Positions 1 to 6,048 of a DNA stretch of 6,048 bases are shown here, in pieces; positions within the stretch are counted from its first letter, which is position 1, and the number at the start of each line of letters is the position of its first letter. The DNA is from Acidobacteriota bacterium (GTDB lineage Bacteria > Acidobacteriota > UBA890): positions 1 to 6,048 of the forward strand of contig JAUWTE010000209.1 in NCBI GenBank assembly GCA_030609765.1, given 5' to 3'. A model generated the notes under the pieces. The model saw nothing but the letters and a program-made list of their open reading frames with translations. It was not told the origin of the DNA and made no database searches. Made by a program: the position numbers and the translations under genes.

Positions 1-97
1 GAGATACAAGGCTCCGGTCAGGTCGTGGCGGACACTCGGGCGCACCGTCATGGAGGCACGAGATGGTCGCCGTAGCGGGCGCTTGGACGCGTACCCG

Positions 98-126
98 TTG
101 ACCCAATCCCCCGGTGGGGAAATACT
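98..126 (+). promoter_or_regulatory. Candidate sigma70-type promoter for the M14 peptidase gene
   Basis: A TTGACC box at 98-103 (5 of 6 matches to TTGACA) and an AATACT box at 121-126 (4 of 6 to TATAAT) are separated by 17 bases, the optimal spacing. Transcription would start near 133, giving a leader of roughly 33 nt before the ATG at 166. The spacer contains the inverted repeat TCCCC-CGGT-GGGGA (107-120), which could be an operator or chance. The promoter assignment is inference from consensus matching. Its position just ahead of a strong Shine-Dalgarno supports it. Confidence 0.45.
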
Positions 127-153
127 TCACGCTCGCACCTACGCTGCTCCACT

Positions 154-158
154 GGAGG
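154..158 (+). promoter_or_regulatory. Shine-Dalgarno GGAGG ahead of ATG 166
   Basis: GGAGG lies 7 nt upstream of the ATG at 166-168, close to ideal spacing. This is the best ribosome-binding site in the window. It indicates that ATG 166, not the GTG at 241, was the original start of the peptidase gene, although the reading frame from 166 meets a TAG four codons later. Confidence 0.65.
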
Positions 159-165
159 TTTGACC

Positions 166-240
166 ATGCGTGACCTGTAGTCCCCTCGTCTTCGAGTTGG
201 CAGCCCCCTTCTGCGCGCCGCTGTCGTTGCCATCGTCGCG
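166..240 (+). other. Interrupted 5' end of the peptidase gene: ATG, in-frame TAG at codon 5, then signal-peptide codons
   Basis: ATG 166 is in frame with the peptidase (75 bases, 25 codons before GTG 241). It reads M-R-D-L and then TAG at 178-180. After the stop, the frame encodes an arginine-containing stretch (SPRLRVGSPLLR) and then a hydrophobic core (AAVVAIVAVAAL) continuing past 240, which together form a classical Sec signal peptide. A single substitution such as CAG to TAG would explain the stop. Possible readings are a nonsense mutation, a sequencing or assembly error, stop-codon read-through, or a four-codon leader with re-initiation at CTG 211 or GTG 241. What I see is the stop. Its meaning is inference. 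Confidence 0.7.
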
Positions 241-3195
241 GTGGCCGCCCTTGTCCCCGTTGACTCCGGTAGCACTGTCTTCGGCCAGAGCGCAACCACA
301 CAGCAGGCGGTTGATGAGGCCTACACGGCCGCCATCCACGAGCACACGACAGAGGAGTACTTCCTGACTCCACTTGTCGAGTTCTTGCCCGCCTCCAGTT
401 CTGTGCCGACGCCGCTCGATTTCAACGGATACATCGCCGGCGCCGAGGGGCACCTGACCTACGCGGCCGACATCCATCGCTACATGCGTGCCCTGGCGGA
501 GGCATCCCCTCGTGTCGAGGTGCGCACCATGGGTGTGAGCGAGGAGGGCCGGGAGCGCCTTCTGGTATTCATCAGCAATGAAGACAACCTCGCGGACCTG
601 GACCTGCACCGGGAGATCTCTGCCCGACTCGCCGACCCGCGCAACTTGTCCGAAGCCGAGGCGGAGCGGCTGATCGCCCGAGGATTACCGTTCTACTGGG
701 CCGTCGGCGGGCTGCATTCGCCGGAGACCGGCTCCCCCGAGATGATGATGGAGCTCGCCTACAGGCTGGCCGTCGAGGAGCGCGACTTCTTCAAGGAGAT
801 CCGCGATAACTCGATCGTCATGCTCACCCCGGTCATCGAAGTCGACGGCCGGGAGCGTATCGTCGACATCATGCGCTACCGCGAGGCGAATCCCGGCAAG
901 CCTGCCCCGCCACTGGCGTACTGGGGCAAGTACGTCATGCACGACAACAACCGCGACGGCGTGGGCATGGCGCTGTCACTGAGCCGTCAGGCCGTCGATG
1001 CCTTCATGGAGTATCACCCCGTTGTCATGCACGACCTGCACGAGTCGGTGCCCTTCCTCTACATCTCGAGCGGACGCGGCCCCTTCAACCCCTGGCTCGA
1101 CCCCATCGTGACCGAAGAGTGGACCGAGATGGCATGGGTCGAGGTGCGGAAGATGAACGAGTGGAACGTGCCGGGTGTTTGGACACACGACTTCTGGGAC
1201 GGCTGGGCAACTAACTACATGGTCTACGCCGCAATGGGGCGGAACGCCATCGGTCGCTTCTACGAGACCTTTGGTAACAGCGCACCGGATACTCGTGAGC
1301 GCGAGGTGGGGCGGCTTTCGAGGCGCGCCTGGTTCCGTATGAACCCGCCGACCGGCAAGGTCATGTGGTCGCTGCGCAACAACACGAATCTGATGGAAAG
1401 CGCGCTGCTGGTGGGCATGAACAACGTCGCCACGAGCAAGGAGCGTTTTCTCGAGACCTTCTACGTGAAGAGCCGACGCGCGACCGAGAAGGCAACCACG
1501 GAGGGGCCGGCGGCATGGGCCATTCCTGCCGATCAGGACCGGCCCATCCTCACGGCGCGCCTCATCAACCTGCTGCGCTCGCACGGCATCGAGGTGCACC
1601 GCACCGACGAGCCGCTGACGATCGCGGCCGAGGCGGGCCCAGAGCAGGGGGCAGTTGAAACGGAATTCGCGGCAGGCACCTATTTGGTGCGGCTCGACCA
1701 GCCCTACAGCCGCCTCGCCGACATGCTGCTCGACTACCAGTACTACAACCCGCAGGACCCGAGCCCCTACGACGACACCGGCTGGAGCCTCGGCCCGATG
1801 TTCAACGTCGACACGTATCGTATCGCCGACACCGCCGTGCTGGAGGCATCGATGGAGGAGCTTGGTGCCGATGTGCTGCCCCCTGGGGGCGTGCGAGGCA
1901 GTGACGCCGCCGCCTACCTGGTGAACGCCACCGGCGAGCCCGACACCGCCATGCTGCGATTCCGGCTGGCGGAAGTTCCGATGCATGCGGCCGAGGAGAG
2001 CTTCGAGGACGGTGAGCGCTCCTTTGCGGCCGGCACCTTTGTCATCGCGGCCGACGCGGCGCCTGATCTACGCTCACGCCTGGATTCTCTGGGGCGAGAG
2101 CTCGGCGTCGAGATCGTCGCCACGGCCACGCAGCCGGAGGTGGCATCTCATGAGGTATCGGTGCCCCGCATCGCCCTCATGCACAACTGGTCGCGAACGC
2201 AAAGTGAAGGCTGGGTGCGCGCGGCGCTCGACGAAATGGGCATTCCGTACGACTACATTTCGCCCCAGGACCTGCGCGGTGCAAGCGATCTGCGTGAGAG
2301 CTGGGACGTCATCCTCGTGGGTCCGGGCATCGGCGACTTCGCGAGTCTCATCAACGGCTCGCCGGCGCCCGAGGCGGTGCCCTACGAAACGACCGAGCTG
2401 ACGCCCAACCTCGGGCACATCGCCTCGACTCCTGATACCCGCCAGGGCATGGGATATCCGGGCATGGTTCATTTGCAGCGCTTCGTCGAGGGCGGCGGTT
2501 TGCTGGTGACGCTCACCAGCTCGTCCAACTTCGTCGTCGATTCGGGACTCACTCCGTTCGTTGCCATCGACAACACGCCGCCGGACCTGCAGGCGCGCGG
2601 CGCCCTTTTCAATGCCAAGGTCACGGACGCGGGCAGCCCCATTACTTACGGCTACCAGGATGAGCCCACGGTCTACTTCAGCAATGCCCCGCTGCTGCGA
2701 ATCGCTGTTGGTGGAGGTGGGTTCCGGGGCTTCGGCGGCGGCGGTGGCAGCCAGGCACCCCCGAGCGGCCGCCGCGGCGAGGAGATGATCCCGGGGCGGC
2801 GCCCCCTCGAGGAGCCAGAGGAAGCCGAGGAGGAGGTCGTCGATGAGCCCTGGACCAACGTCGATGATTTGTTCCGCGAGGACGATCCGAGGGTTATCGC
2901 CATGCGCCCAGACCCGAGCACCTTCCCGCGCATCGTCATGCGCTTCGCCGAGAAGCCTGGAGACCTGCTGGTGTCCGGAATGATGAACAACGGCCAGCCT
3001 CTGGCGGCGCGCCCAGCAATTGTGGATGCGCCGGTGGGCGACGGACACGTGGTGATGTTCGCCATCAACCCGATCTGGCGACACCAGACCTGGGGTCAGT
3101 TCGGCCTGGTATTGAACGCGATTCTTCACTATGACGCGCTCGATGCGGGTCGCGTCGCCCCCGAGAGCACCGCGGAGGAAGTGGGTGCGCGCTAA
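241..3195 (+). CDS. M14-family zinc carboxypeptidase, exported, with C-terminal amidotransferase-like region
   Basis: This is a large metallopeptidase predicted to hydrolyse peptides outside the cytoplasm using one zinc ion. Numbered from GTG 241, it is 984 residues. The M14 domain spans roughly residues 60-400. The HxxE zinc motif is HSPE (H159, E162), the substrate-binding arginine is in HDNNRDG (R238), the third zinc ligand is probably H267 in DLHES, and the likely catalytic glutamate is E342 in FYETFGN. From about residue 641, an alternating strand/helix segment (RIALMHNW, later DVILVGPG) resembles the class-I glutamine-amidotransferase-like region often attached to long M14 proteins. It is interrupted around residues 823-871 by a glycine run and an acidic run. 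The C-terminus (GHVVMFAINPIWRHQTWG) fits the same family. GTG 241 has no Shine-Dalgarno and lies inside the predicted signal peptide, so it is the first safe start, not the likely true one. The frame is otherwise intact and all catalytic residues are present. The substrate is unknown. The DUF547 gene follows closely, possibly on the same transcript. Confidence 0.9.
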   Translation: MAALVPVDSGSTVFGQSATTQQAVDEAYTAAIHEHTTEEYFLTPLVEFLPASSSVPTPLDFNGYIAGAEGHLTYAADIHRYMRALAEASPRVEVRTMGVSEEGRERLLVFISNEDNLADLDLHREISARLADPRNLSEAEAERLIARGLPFYWAVGGLHSPETGSPEMMMELAYRLAVEERDFFKEIRDNSIVMLTPVIEVDGRERIVDIMRYREANPGKPAPPLAYWGKYVMHDNNRDGVGMALSLSRQAVDAFMEYHPVVMHDLHESVPFLYISSGRGPFNPWLDPIVTEEWTEMAWVEVRKMNEWNVPGVWTHDFWDGWATNYMVYAAMGRNAIGRFYETFGNSAPDTREREVGRLSRRAWFRMNPPTGKVMWSLRNNTNLMESALLVGMNNVATSKERFLETFYVKSRRATEKATTEGPAAWAIPADQDRPILTARLINLLRSHGIEVHRTDEPLTIAAEAGPEQGAVETEFAAGTYLVRLDQPYSRLADMLLDYQYYNPQDPSPYDDTGWSLGPMFNVDTYRIADTAVLEASMEELGADVLPPGGVRGSDAAAYLVNATGEPDTAMLRFRLAEVPMHAAEESFEDGERSFAAGTFVIAADAAPDLRSRLDSLGRELGVEIVATATQPEVASHEVSVPRIALMHNWSRTQSEGWVRAALDEMGIPYDYISPQDLRGASDLRESWDVILVGPGIGDFASLINGSPAPEAVPYETTELTPNLGHIASTPDTRQGMGYPGMVHLQRFVEGGGLLVTLTSSSNFVVDSGLTPFVAIDNTPPDLQARGALFNAKVTDAGSPITYGYQDEPTVYFSNAPLLRIAVGGGGFRGFGGGGGSQAPPSGRRGEEMIPGRRPLEEPEEAEEEVVDEPWTNVDDLFREDDPRVIAMRPDPSTFPRIVMRFAEKPGDLLVSGMMNNGQPLAARPAIVDAPVGDGHVVMFAINPIWRHQTWGQFGLVLNAILHYDALDAGRVAPESTAEEVGAR
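2710..2853 (+). other. Low-complexity insert in the peptidase: glycine-rich then acidic
   Basis: Within the amidotransferase-like region, a glycine-rich run (VGGGGFRGFGGGGGSQ) is followed by a short basic, proline-containing piece (PSGRRGEEMIPGRRP) and then an acidic stretch (LEEPEEAEEEVVDEPW). This is probably a flexible surface loop between two structured segments, since family-like sequence resumes afterwards. The reading frame stays open throughout. Confidence 0.6.
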
Positions 3196-3252
3196 CAGGA
3201 AATGCTCCGGCATCGGCCCGCGGGGGCCATTGCCGCTGCTACTGTTGCGCGC

Positions 3253-4095
3253 ATGAGAGTCGCCAAAGCTATGCCCCTCACGATCTTATGCCCGCTACTC
3301 GTGGCCATGCTGCTGGCGTCTGCCTGCCAGGCGGGTGCCGCCGGTCAGCAGGCCCCCGGGCAGCCGCTCGACGTCGAACTGGAACCGCTGTATCAGCCTT
3401 GGGAACGTGTCCTCGCCGCCTACGTCGACGATGAGGGGCTCGTCGACTACGAGGCTTTGAGCACGCGGGGTCGGGCCGACCTCGAGGAGTTCATGCGGCG
3501 CCTGGCGACGGCAGATCCTGGCGGCATGCCCGATGAGGCCGCGCAAATCGCCTTCTGGATCAACGCCTACAACGCCACGGTGCTGTGGCAGGCCGTAGAG
3601 GCCTACCCCCTCGAAAGCGTGCGCGACGTCGGCGCCCTGTGGGGGCTGGTCGGTGGCTTCTTCAAGCAAGAAAACCCGGTCGCCGGCGAGAACCGCTCCC
3701 TCGATGACATCGAGCACGGCATCCTGCGGGCCAACTATGCCGATGCGCGAATCCACTGGGCGCTGGTTTGTGGCGCCTTCGGCTGCCCGCGCTTGCTGCG
3801 GCGACCCTACCTGGCGGCCGACCTGGATTCTGTTCTCACGGCGCAGGCCGTCGAGTTCGTAGCCGAGGATCGCGGCCTCAGACTGAGTCTTGAAGAAAAC
3901 ACTCTGTACCTATCTCGATACTTCGATTGGTACGCGGAGGACCTCGAGGCGGAATCGGGTAGCGTGATCGACTACCTGCTTCGTTACGTGCGTGGCGATA
4001 TTGCCGACACGTTGCGCAGCAACCGCGACTCGCTCACGATCCAATTCATGGACTACGACTGGACCCTCAACGACCAGGCCCGGGGGCCAAGGTAG
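3253..4095 (+). CDS. DUF547 domain lipoprotein
   Basis: This is a predicted envelope-anchored protein of the DUF547 family, whose biochemical role is not established. Numbered from ATG 3253, it is 280 residues. The N-terminus (MRVAKAMPLTILCPLL...LLASAC) is a lipoprotein signal peptide with the lipidated cysteine in ASAC. The DUF547 signatures are FWINAYNA (101-108), DDIEHGILR (E154, H155), IHWALVCGAFGCP (H168, C173, C178) and LSRYFDWYAEDL near the C-terminus. The paired cysteines followed by proline and the conserved histidines are typical of the family and suggest a catalytic or metal-binding site, but that is inference. An ATG at 3202, 6 bases after the peptidase stop, is in frame. Starting there would bury the signal peptide behind a 17-residue extension, so I prefer 3253, although it lacks a clear Shine-Dalgarno. 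The same strand and short gap suggest co-transcription with the peptidase. Confidence 0.88.
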   Translation: MRVAKAMPLTILCPLLVAMLLASACQAGAAGQQAPGQPLDVELEPLYQPWERVLAAYVDDEGLVDYEALSTRGRADLEEFMRRLATADPGGMPDEAAQIAFWINAYNATVLWQAVEAYPLESVRDVGALWGLVGGFFKQENPVAGENRSLDDIEHGILRANYADARIHWALVCGAFGCPRLLRRPYLAADLDSVLTAQAVEFVAEDRGLRLSLEENTLYLSRYFDWYAEDLEAESGSVIDYLLRYVRGDIADTLRSNRDSLTIQFMDYDWTLNDQARGPR

Positions 4096-4173
4096 AAAAG
4101 CTCAGAAGCGAGTGCAACGCCGTCATCGCGTGCCATCACGCTCGCGCAACCGTGGTGCGTTGCCAAGCGCGTG
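4096..4173. other. Convergent intergenic gap with nested inverted repeats; possible terminator region
   Basis: Between the two convergent stop codons there is a perfect hairpin, GCGTG-CCAT-CACGC (4128-4141). It lies inside a wider pair of arms, GCAACGC (4114-4120) and GCGTTGC (4157-4163). Neither is followed by a T-run on either strand, so this is not a canonical intrinsic terminator. It may still act as a bidirectional stop or as RNA-stabilising structure. The inverted repeats are seen directly; the role is inference. Confidence 0.35.
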
Positions 4174-5328
4174 CTAGTACTCCGAGGCGAACTGGATGCG
4201 GATCCAGCGGTCCTTCGAGTACTGCGGGTTCGGGTCCAGGTCGACGCGCAGCACCTTCCCAAATCGATCGACGTAGATGTCGTTCCAGAGGTCCATCTTC
4301 CAGGCCTCCAAGGTCCTCGGCCCGATCTCGATCTCCACGAGCTCCTTGACCTCGAGCTTCATCTTTTCCCAGTAGCGCCGGGTATTGCTGAGCCTGTCGC
4401 GCTCCTGGTGCAGCCACTGTCCCTGGTTGATGAGGCCTGCGGGGCGCGTCCCCATGGTGACCGGAGTGAAAAAGAGAAACTCCTTTTTTGCCTCCTCCGT
4501 CTCCCAGAGCTCCGGGATCAGGAGGCTGATCAGCCCTGGATTGCCCATTGCCGGATCGCTCCAGTCACAACCCTCGCGGTACTCGAATGGATCGTACTCG
4601 ATCGTGTTTGTCCTGAGGCCGAGACAGCGCAGGCCCGTGGGCAGGTACATGAAAACTCCGCGCGGCACCTCGACGTCGAGGTCTTTATGGCTGGCAATGT
4701 GGACGTCGAACTCCCAGTTACGGCCAGAGAGTCTTACCTGCTTCGTGTACCCCTCGCCATTGAAGGTGTAGATGCTGGTGCGGAGGTCGCTCTCGATCGC
4801 GCGCTCTCCCAGGTCCTGCTGTTCGGTAATGACAACCCTCAAGGGAAAGCCATATGCGTTGACGGTGAGGATGGTCTCGACCCTGATGAAGAAGATGTCG
4901 GCCTTGCCGCCGCTGAGCATGTCCATGTACGTCGTGCTGCGCTCGTGGCTCAGGGAGAAGATCGCCTTGAAATCCTCGCCCTCTCCCTCGGTCTCATCGA
5001 GTCGTATCAGCCAGGAGCCAATCTCGCCCCGGCGCAGCGCATCCTCGGGACCCAGGGTGTAGCGACGCTCCTCTCCTACTCGATATCCGAAGGCGCGCCT
5101 TCCACCTTGGCCAGCAGCCCCCACCAGAGAGTCAGCGGGTGCGGACGCCGGCTCCGCAAATGGCGCCGGCTCGGCCATTGGCGCGAATTCGGGCGCGGCG
5201 ACTTGCCCGGGCATCGGCGTCAGGCCCGAAGCAGGCGCCGCCGCGAACCCCTCACCGCTCGAGGCATGAGCGACTACCGCTACGGCAACAAGAGAAAGCA
5301 GGGCAGCTCGCGCGAGATGTCTTTTCAA
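4174..5328 (-). CDS. Exported protein of unassigned family, complete paralogue of the upstream gene
   Basis: I do not recognise a named family with confidence. The alternating, mostly beta-type sequence resembles periplasmic beta-sheet families such as DUF3108, but this is only a resemblance. From TTG 5328 it is 384 residues. MKRHLAR, then a hydrophobic core, then VVAHA forms a Sec signal peptide cut after about residue 22. A Pro/Ala-rich linker (about 28-68, with APMAEP and APFAEP repeats) leads to a globular domain starting at FGYRVGEERRY (80-90). Motifs shared with the neighbouring paralogue are GFPLR, YLPTG (228-232), NPGL (263-266), IYVD, GKVLRVD, RWIR and the terminal SEY. Between YLPTG and NPGL sits an insertion bounded by C235 and C254, absent from the paralogue and perhaps disulfide-linked. 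Three further in-frame TTG codons (5349, 5370, 5391) could start a form up to 405 residues, but that puts 21 repeat-encoded residues before the signal peptide. It probably forms an operon with the paralogue upstream. Confidence 0.8.
   Translation of the reverse strand: MKRHLARAALLSLVAVAVVAHASSGEGFAAAPASGLTPMPGQVAAPEFAPMAEPAPFAEPASAPADSLVGAAGQGGRRAFGYRVGEERRYTLGPEDALRRGEIGSWLIRLDETEGEGEDFKAIFSLSHERSTTYMDMLSGGKADIFFIRVETILTVNAYGFPLRVVITEQQDLGERAIESDLRTSIYTFNGEGYTKQVRLSGRNWEFDVHIASHKDLDVEVPRGVFMYLPTGLRCLGLRTNTIEYDPFEYREGCDWSDPAMGNPGLISLLIPELWETEEAKKEFLFFTPVTMGTRPAGLINQGQWLHQERDRLSNTRRYWEKMKLEVKELVEIEIGPRTLEAWKMDLWNDIYVDRFGKVLRVDLDPNPQYSKDRWIRIQFASEY
5147..5182 (-). repeat. Two 18-bp imperfect repeats encoding the Pro/Ala linker
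   Basis: Two adjacent 18-bp units (5147-5164 and 5165-5182, plus strand GCCGGCTCCGCAAATGGC and GCCGGCTCGGCCATTGGC) encode the related hexapeptides PFAEPA and PMAEPA in the minus-strand protein. They form part of a flexible linker between the signal peptide and the globular domain. Confidence 0.55.
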
Positions 5329-5404
5329 GGGCTCGGTGCTCCAGTTCAAGGGCTCGGTGCTCCGGCTCAAGGGCTCAGTGCTCCAGCTCAAGGCTCAGTA
5401 CTCC
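5329..5404 (-). repeat. 21-bp tandem repeat array across the paralogue junction
   Basis: Three full 21-bp units (5329-5349, 5350-5370, 5371-5391) and a partial fourth (5392-5404, one base shorter in its G-run) lie head to tail. Read on the minus strand, each full unit is a variant of TTGAGCTGGAGCACTGAGCC plus C, encoding a seven-residue repeat containing STEPL. Each unit has a GGAG 9-10 nt before the next TTG, so each can act as a ribosome-binding site plus start codon for the downstream gene. The partial unit contains the TGA stop (5395-5397) of the upstream paralogue. Units 5371-5391 and 5392-5404 share CTCAGT, whereas the other two have CTCGGT, consistent with growth outward from the stop-codon end. 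The repeat is seen directly; the expansion history and initiation role are inferred. Confidence 0.85.
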
Positions 5405-6048
5405 GTGGGGTGCAGTAAACGGATCCACCGCACTTTGTTGTTCCGCGGGTGGCGATTGATGTCAACGCGAAGGACCTGGCCACCATCATCCACGTAGATC
5501 TTACCGGGAAAGCGGCGCAGTTCGAGACGCCACGCCGGCACCGTCCGGCGCCCCACCTCTACGGAGGTCTGCTCGACCAGCTTGATCTCGCTTGGCGAGT
5601 AGTTCCGCGCCAGGCTTTCACGCGCGTTGCGCTCTGCCGTGATCCAATTCCGTTCCGGAAAGCGAGGAGTGACCTGCGGCGCCAGCAACACCACCGGCGT
5701 ATCCGGGAGGGCCGCATCGACGCGTGCCGGCAGTGCCAGGCTCAACAGCCCCGGGTTGGTAAGCGCCGAGTCGCCATCGCCGGTGGGTAGATACGCGATC
5801 AGCCCACTCGGCACACTCAAATCGAGGGCGCTGTTGCGGGCCACTGGAATGGTGTAGTCCAGATCTTGATCAGTCACCCTGACGCTCATTTTGTACCGTT
5901 GATCCTCCGTGTCGAACTCGTACGTCGTTGTTCGCGGGTCCCCCCGCCAGGGCGACTCTCCGGACTGCGCATCGAATTCCAGGTATCGCAGGGTGAGAGG
6001 AAAGCCGAAGCGGTTCACCCGCAGCTCGCCCTCAACCCGGTAATAGAC
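5395..6048 (-). CDS. Partial exported-type protein of unassigned family, paralogue of the downstream gene (5' end beyond window)
   Basis: This is the C-terminal part of a gene whose start lies beyond the window. The frame is open through base 6048, giving 217 visible residues and a TGA at 5395-5397. The GTG at 6018 is internal, because the codons before it (VYYRVEGELRV) align with FFIRVETILTV of the neighbour. Shared motifs in the same order are GFPLT, YLPTG, NPGLLSL, RTVPAW, IYVD, GQVLRVD, RWIR and a terminal TEY. It lacks the cysteine-bounded insertion of its partner (YLPTG and NPGL are separated by only six residues). No catalytic motif is recognisable and the function is unknown. By analogy it is likely secreted, but its signal peptide is not visible. 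The downstream paralogue begins either 66 bases after this stop (TTG 5328) or within a few bases of it (TTG 5391), which favours one transcript and coupled translation. Confidence 0.78.
   Translation of the reverse strand, partial: VYYRVEGELRVNRFGFPLTLRYLEFDAQSGESPWRGDPRTTTYEFDTEDQRYKMSVRVTDQDLDYTIPVARNSALDLSVPSGLIAYLPTGDGDSALTNPGLLSLALPARVDAALPDTPVVLLAPQVTPRFPERNWITAERNARESLARNYSPSEIKLVEQTSVEVGRRTVPAWRLELRRFPGKIYVDDGGQVLRVDINRHPRNNKVRWIRLLHPTEY

Noticed and set aside
2..163. Plus-strand frame open from the window edge to TGA 161-163, possibly the tail of an upstream gene
   Set aside because: All three plus frames are open for some distance here. This frame uses AGA, AGG and ATA codons unlike the real genes, encodes no recognisable motif, and overlaps the candidate promoter. 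An upstream gene tail cannot be fully excluded.
170..367. Plus-strand GTG-started frame of 65 codons overlapping the peptidase start
   Set aside because: It is out of frame with the peptidase, its translation is Pro/Ser/Arg-rich with no signal or domain, and it overlaps the signal-peptide and early coding region.
976..1986. Minus-strand open frame of 336 codons inside the peptidase gene
   Set aside because: It overlaps the M14 catalytic region, whose conserved residues prove the plus-strand frame is the coding one. It has no domain of its own.
2074..3213. Minus-strand open frame of 379 codons inside the peptidase gene
   Set aside because: It lies opposite well-supported M14 peptidase C-terminal sequence, has no recognisable motif and is rich in Arg/His/Gly typical of an antisense shadow.
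3202..3252. ATG 3202 as the start of the DUF547 lipoprotein
   Set aside because: It would place a 17-residue extension before an otherwise ideal lipoprotein signal peptide that begins at ATG 3253. The AGGA before 3202 is only about one base from the ATG, too close for a functional ribosome-binding site.
4171..5418. Long plus-strand open frame (415 codons) opposite the complete exported paralogue
   Set aside because: The minus-strand frame aligns motif by motif with the neighbouring paralogue and has a signal peptide. The plus-strand translation shows no domain and is an antisense shadow of GC-rich codon use.

Overview
This 6,048-base, GC-rich window (low-to-mid 60s % GC by eye) comes from a bacterium that is probably Gram-negative, since its products carry Sec or lipoprotein export signals. 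The large M14 metallopeptidase is of a type I associate with Gemmatimonadota, Acidobacteriota and similar soil or marine lineages. That placement is a family impression, not a measurement. I see no tRNA, rRNA, CRISPR array, insertion sequence or phage gene.

Layout: bases 1-165 hold a plausible sigma70-type promoter (98-126) and a strong Shine-Dalgarno (154-158) leading to an ATG at 166. Two plus-strand genes follow: a long M14-type zinc carboxypeptidase with a C-terminal glutamine-amidotransferase-like region (open frame to 3195), and a DUF547 lipoprotein (3253-4095). A 78-base convergent gap with inverted repeats (4096-4173) separates them from a minus-strand pair. That pair is a complete exported protein of unassigned family (5328 down to 4174) and, upstream of it, a paralogue (stop at 5395) whose 5' end lies beyond the window. 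No stretch over 300 bases lacks a gene.

Two oddities stand out. First, the peptidase's well-placed ATG is followed at codon 5 by an in-frame TAG. The codons after it encode exactly the signal peptide a secreted peptidase should have, so the gene's 5' end is either broken, mis-sequenced or unusually expressed. Second, the junction of the minus-strand paralogues is a 21-bp tandem repeat. Each unit carries a GGAG and ends at an in-frame TTG, and the array seems to have grown from the stop-codon region of the upstream paralogue. The result is a ladder of four possible start sites ahead of the signal peptide.

Functionally, all four products look like envelope or extracytoplasmic proteins. The peptidase and the DUF547 lipoprotein may be co-transcribed. 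The paralogue pair looks like a translationally coupled operon. I found no strong evidence of a defined novel system. The unassigned paralogue family and its repeat-built initiation region are the best candidates for something undescribed.
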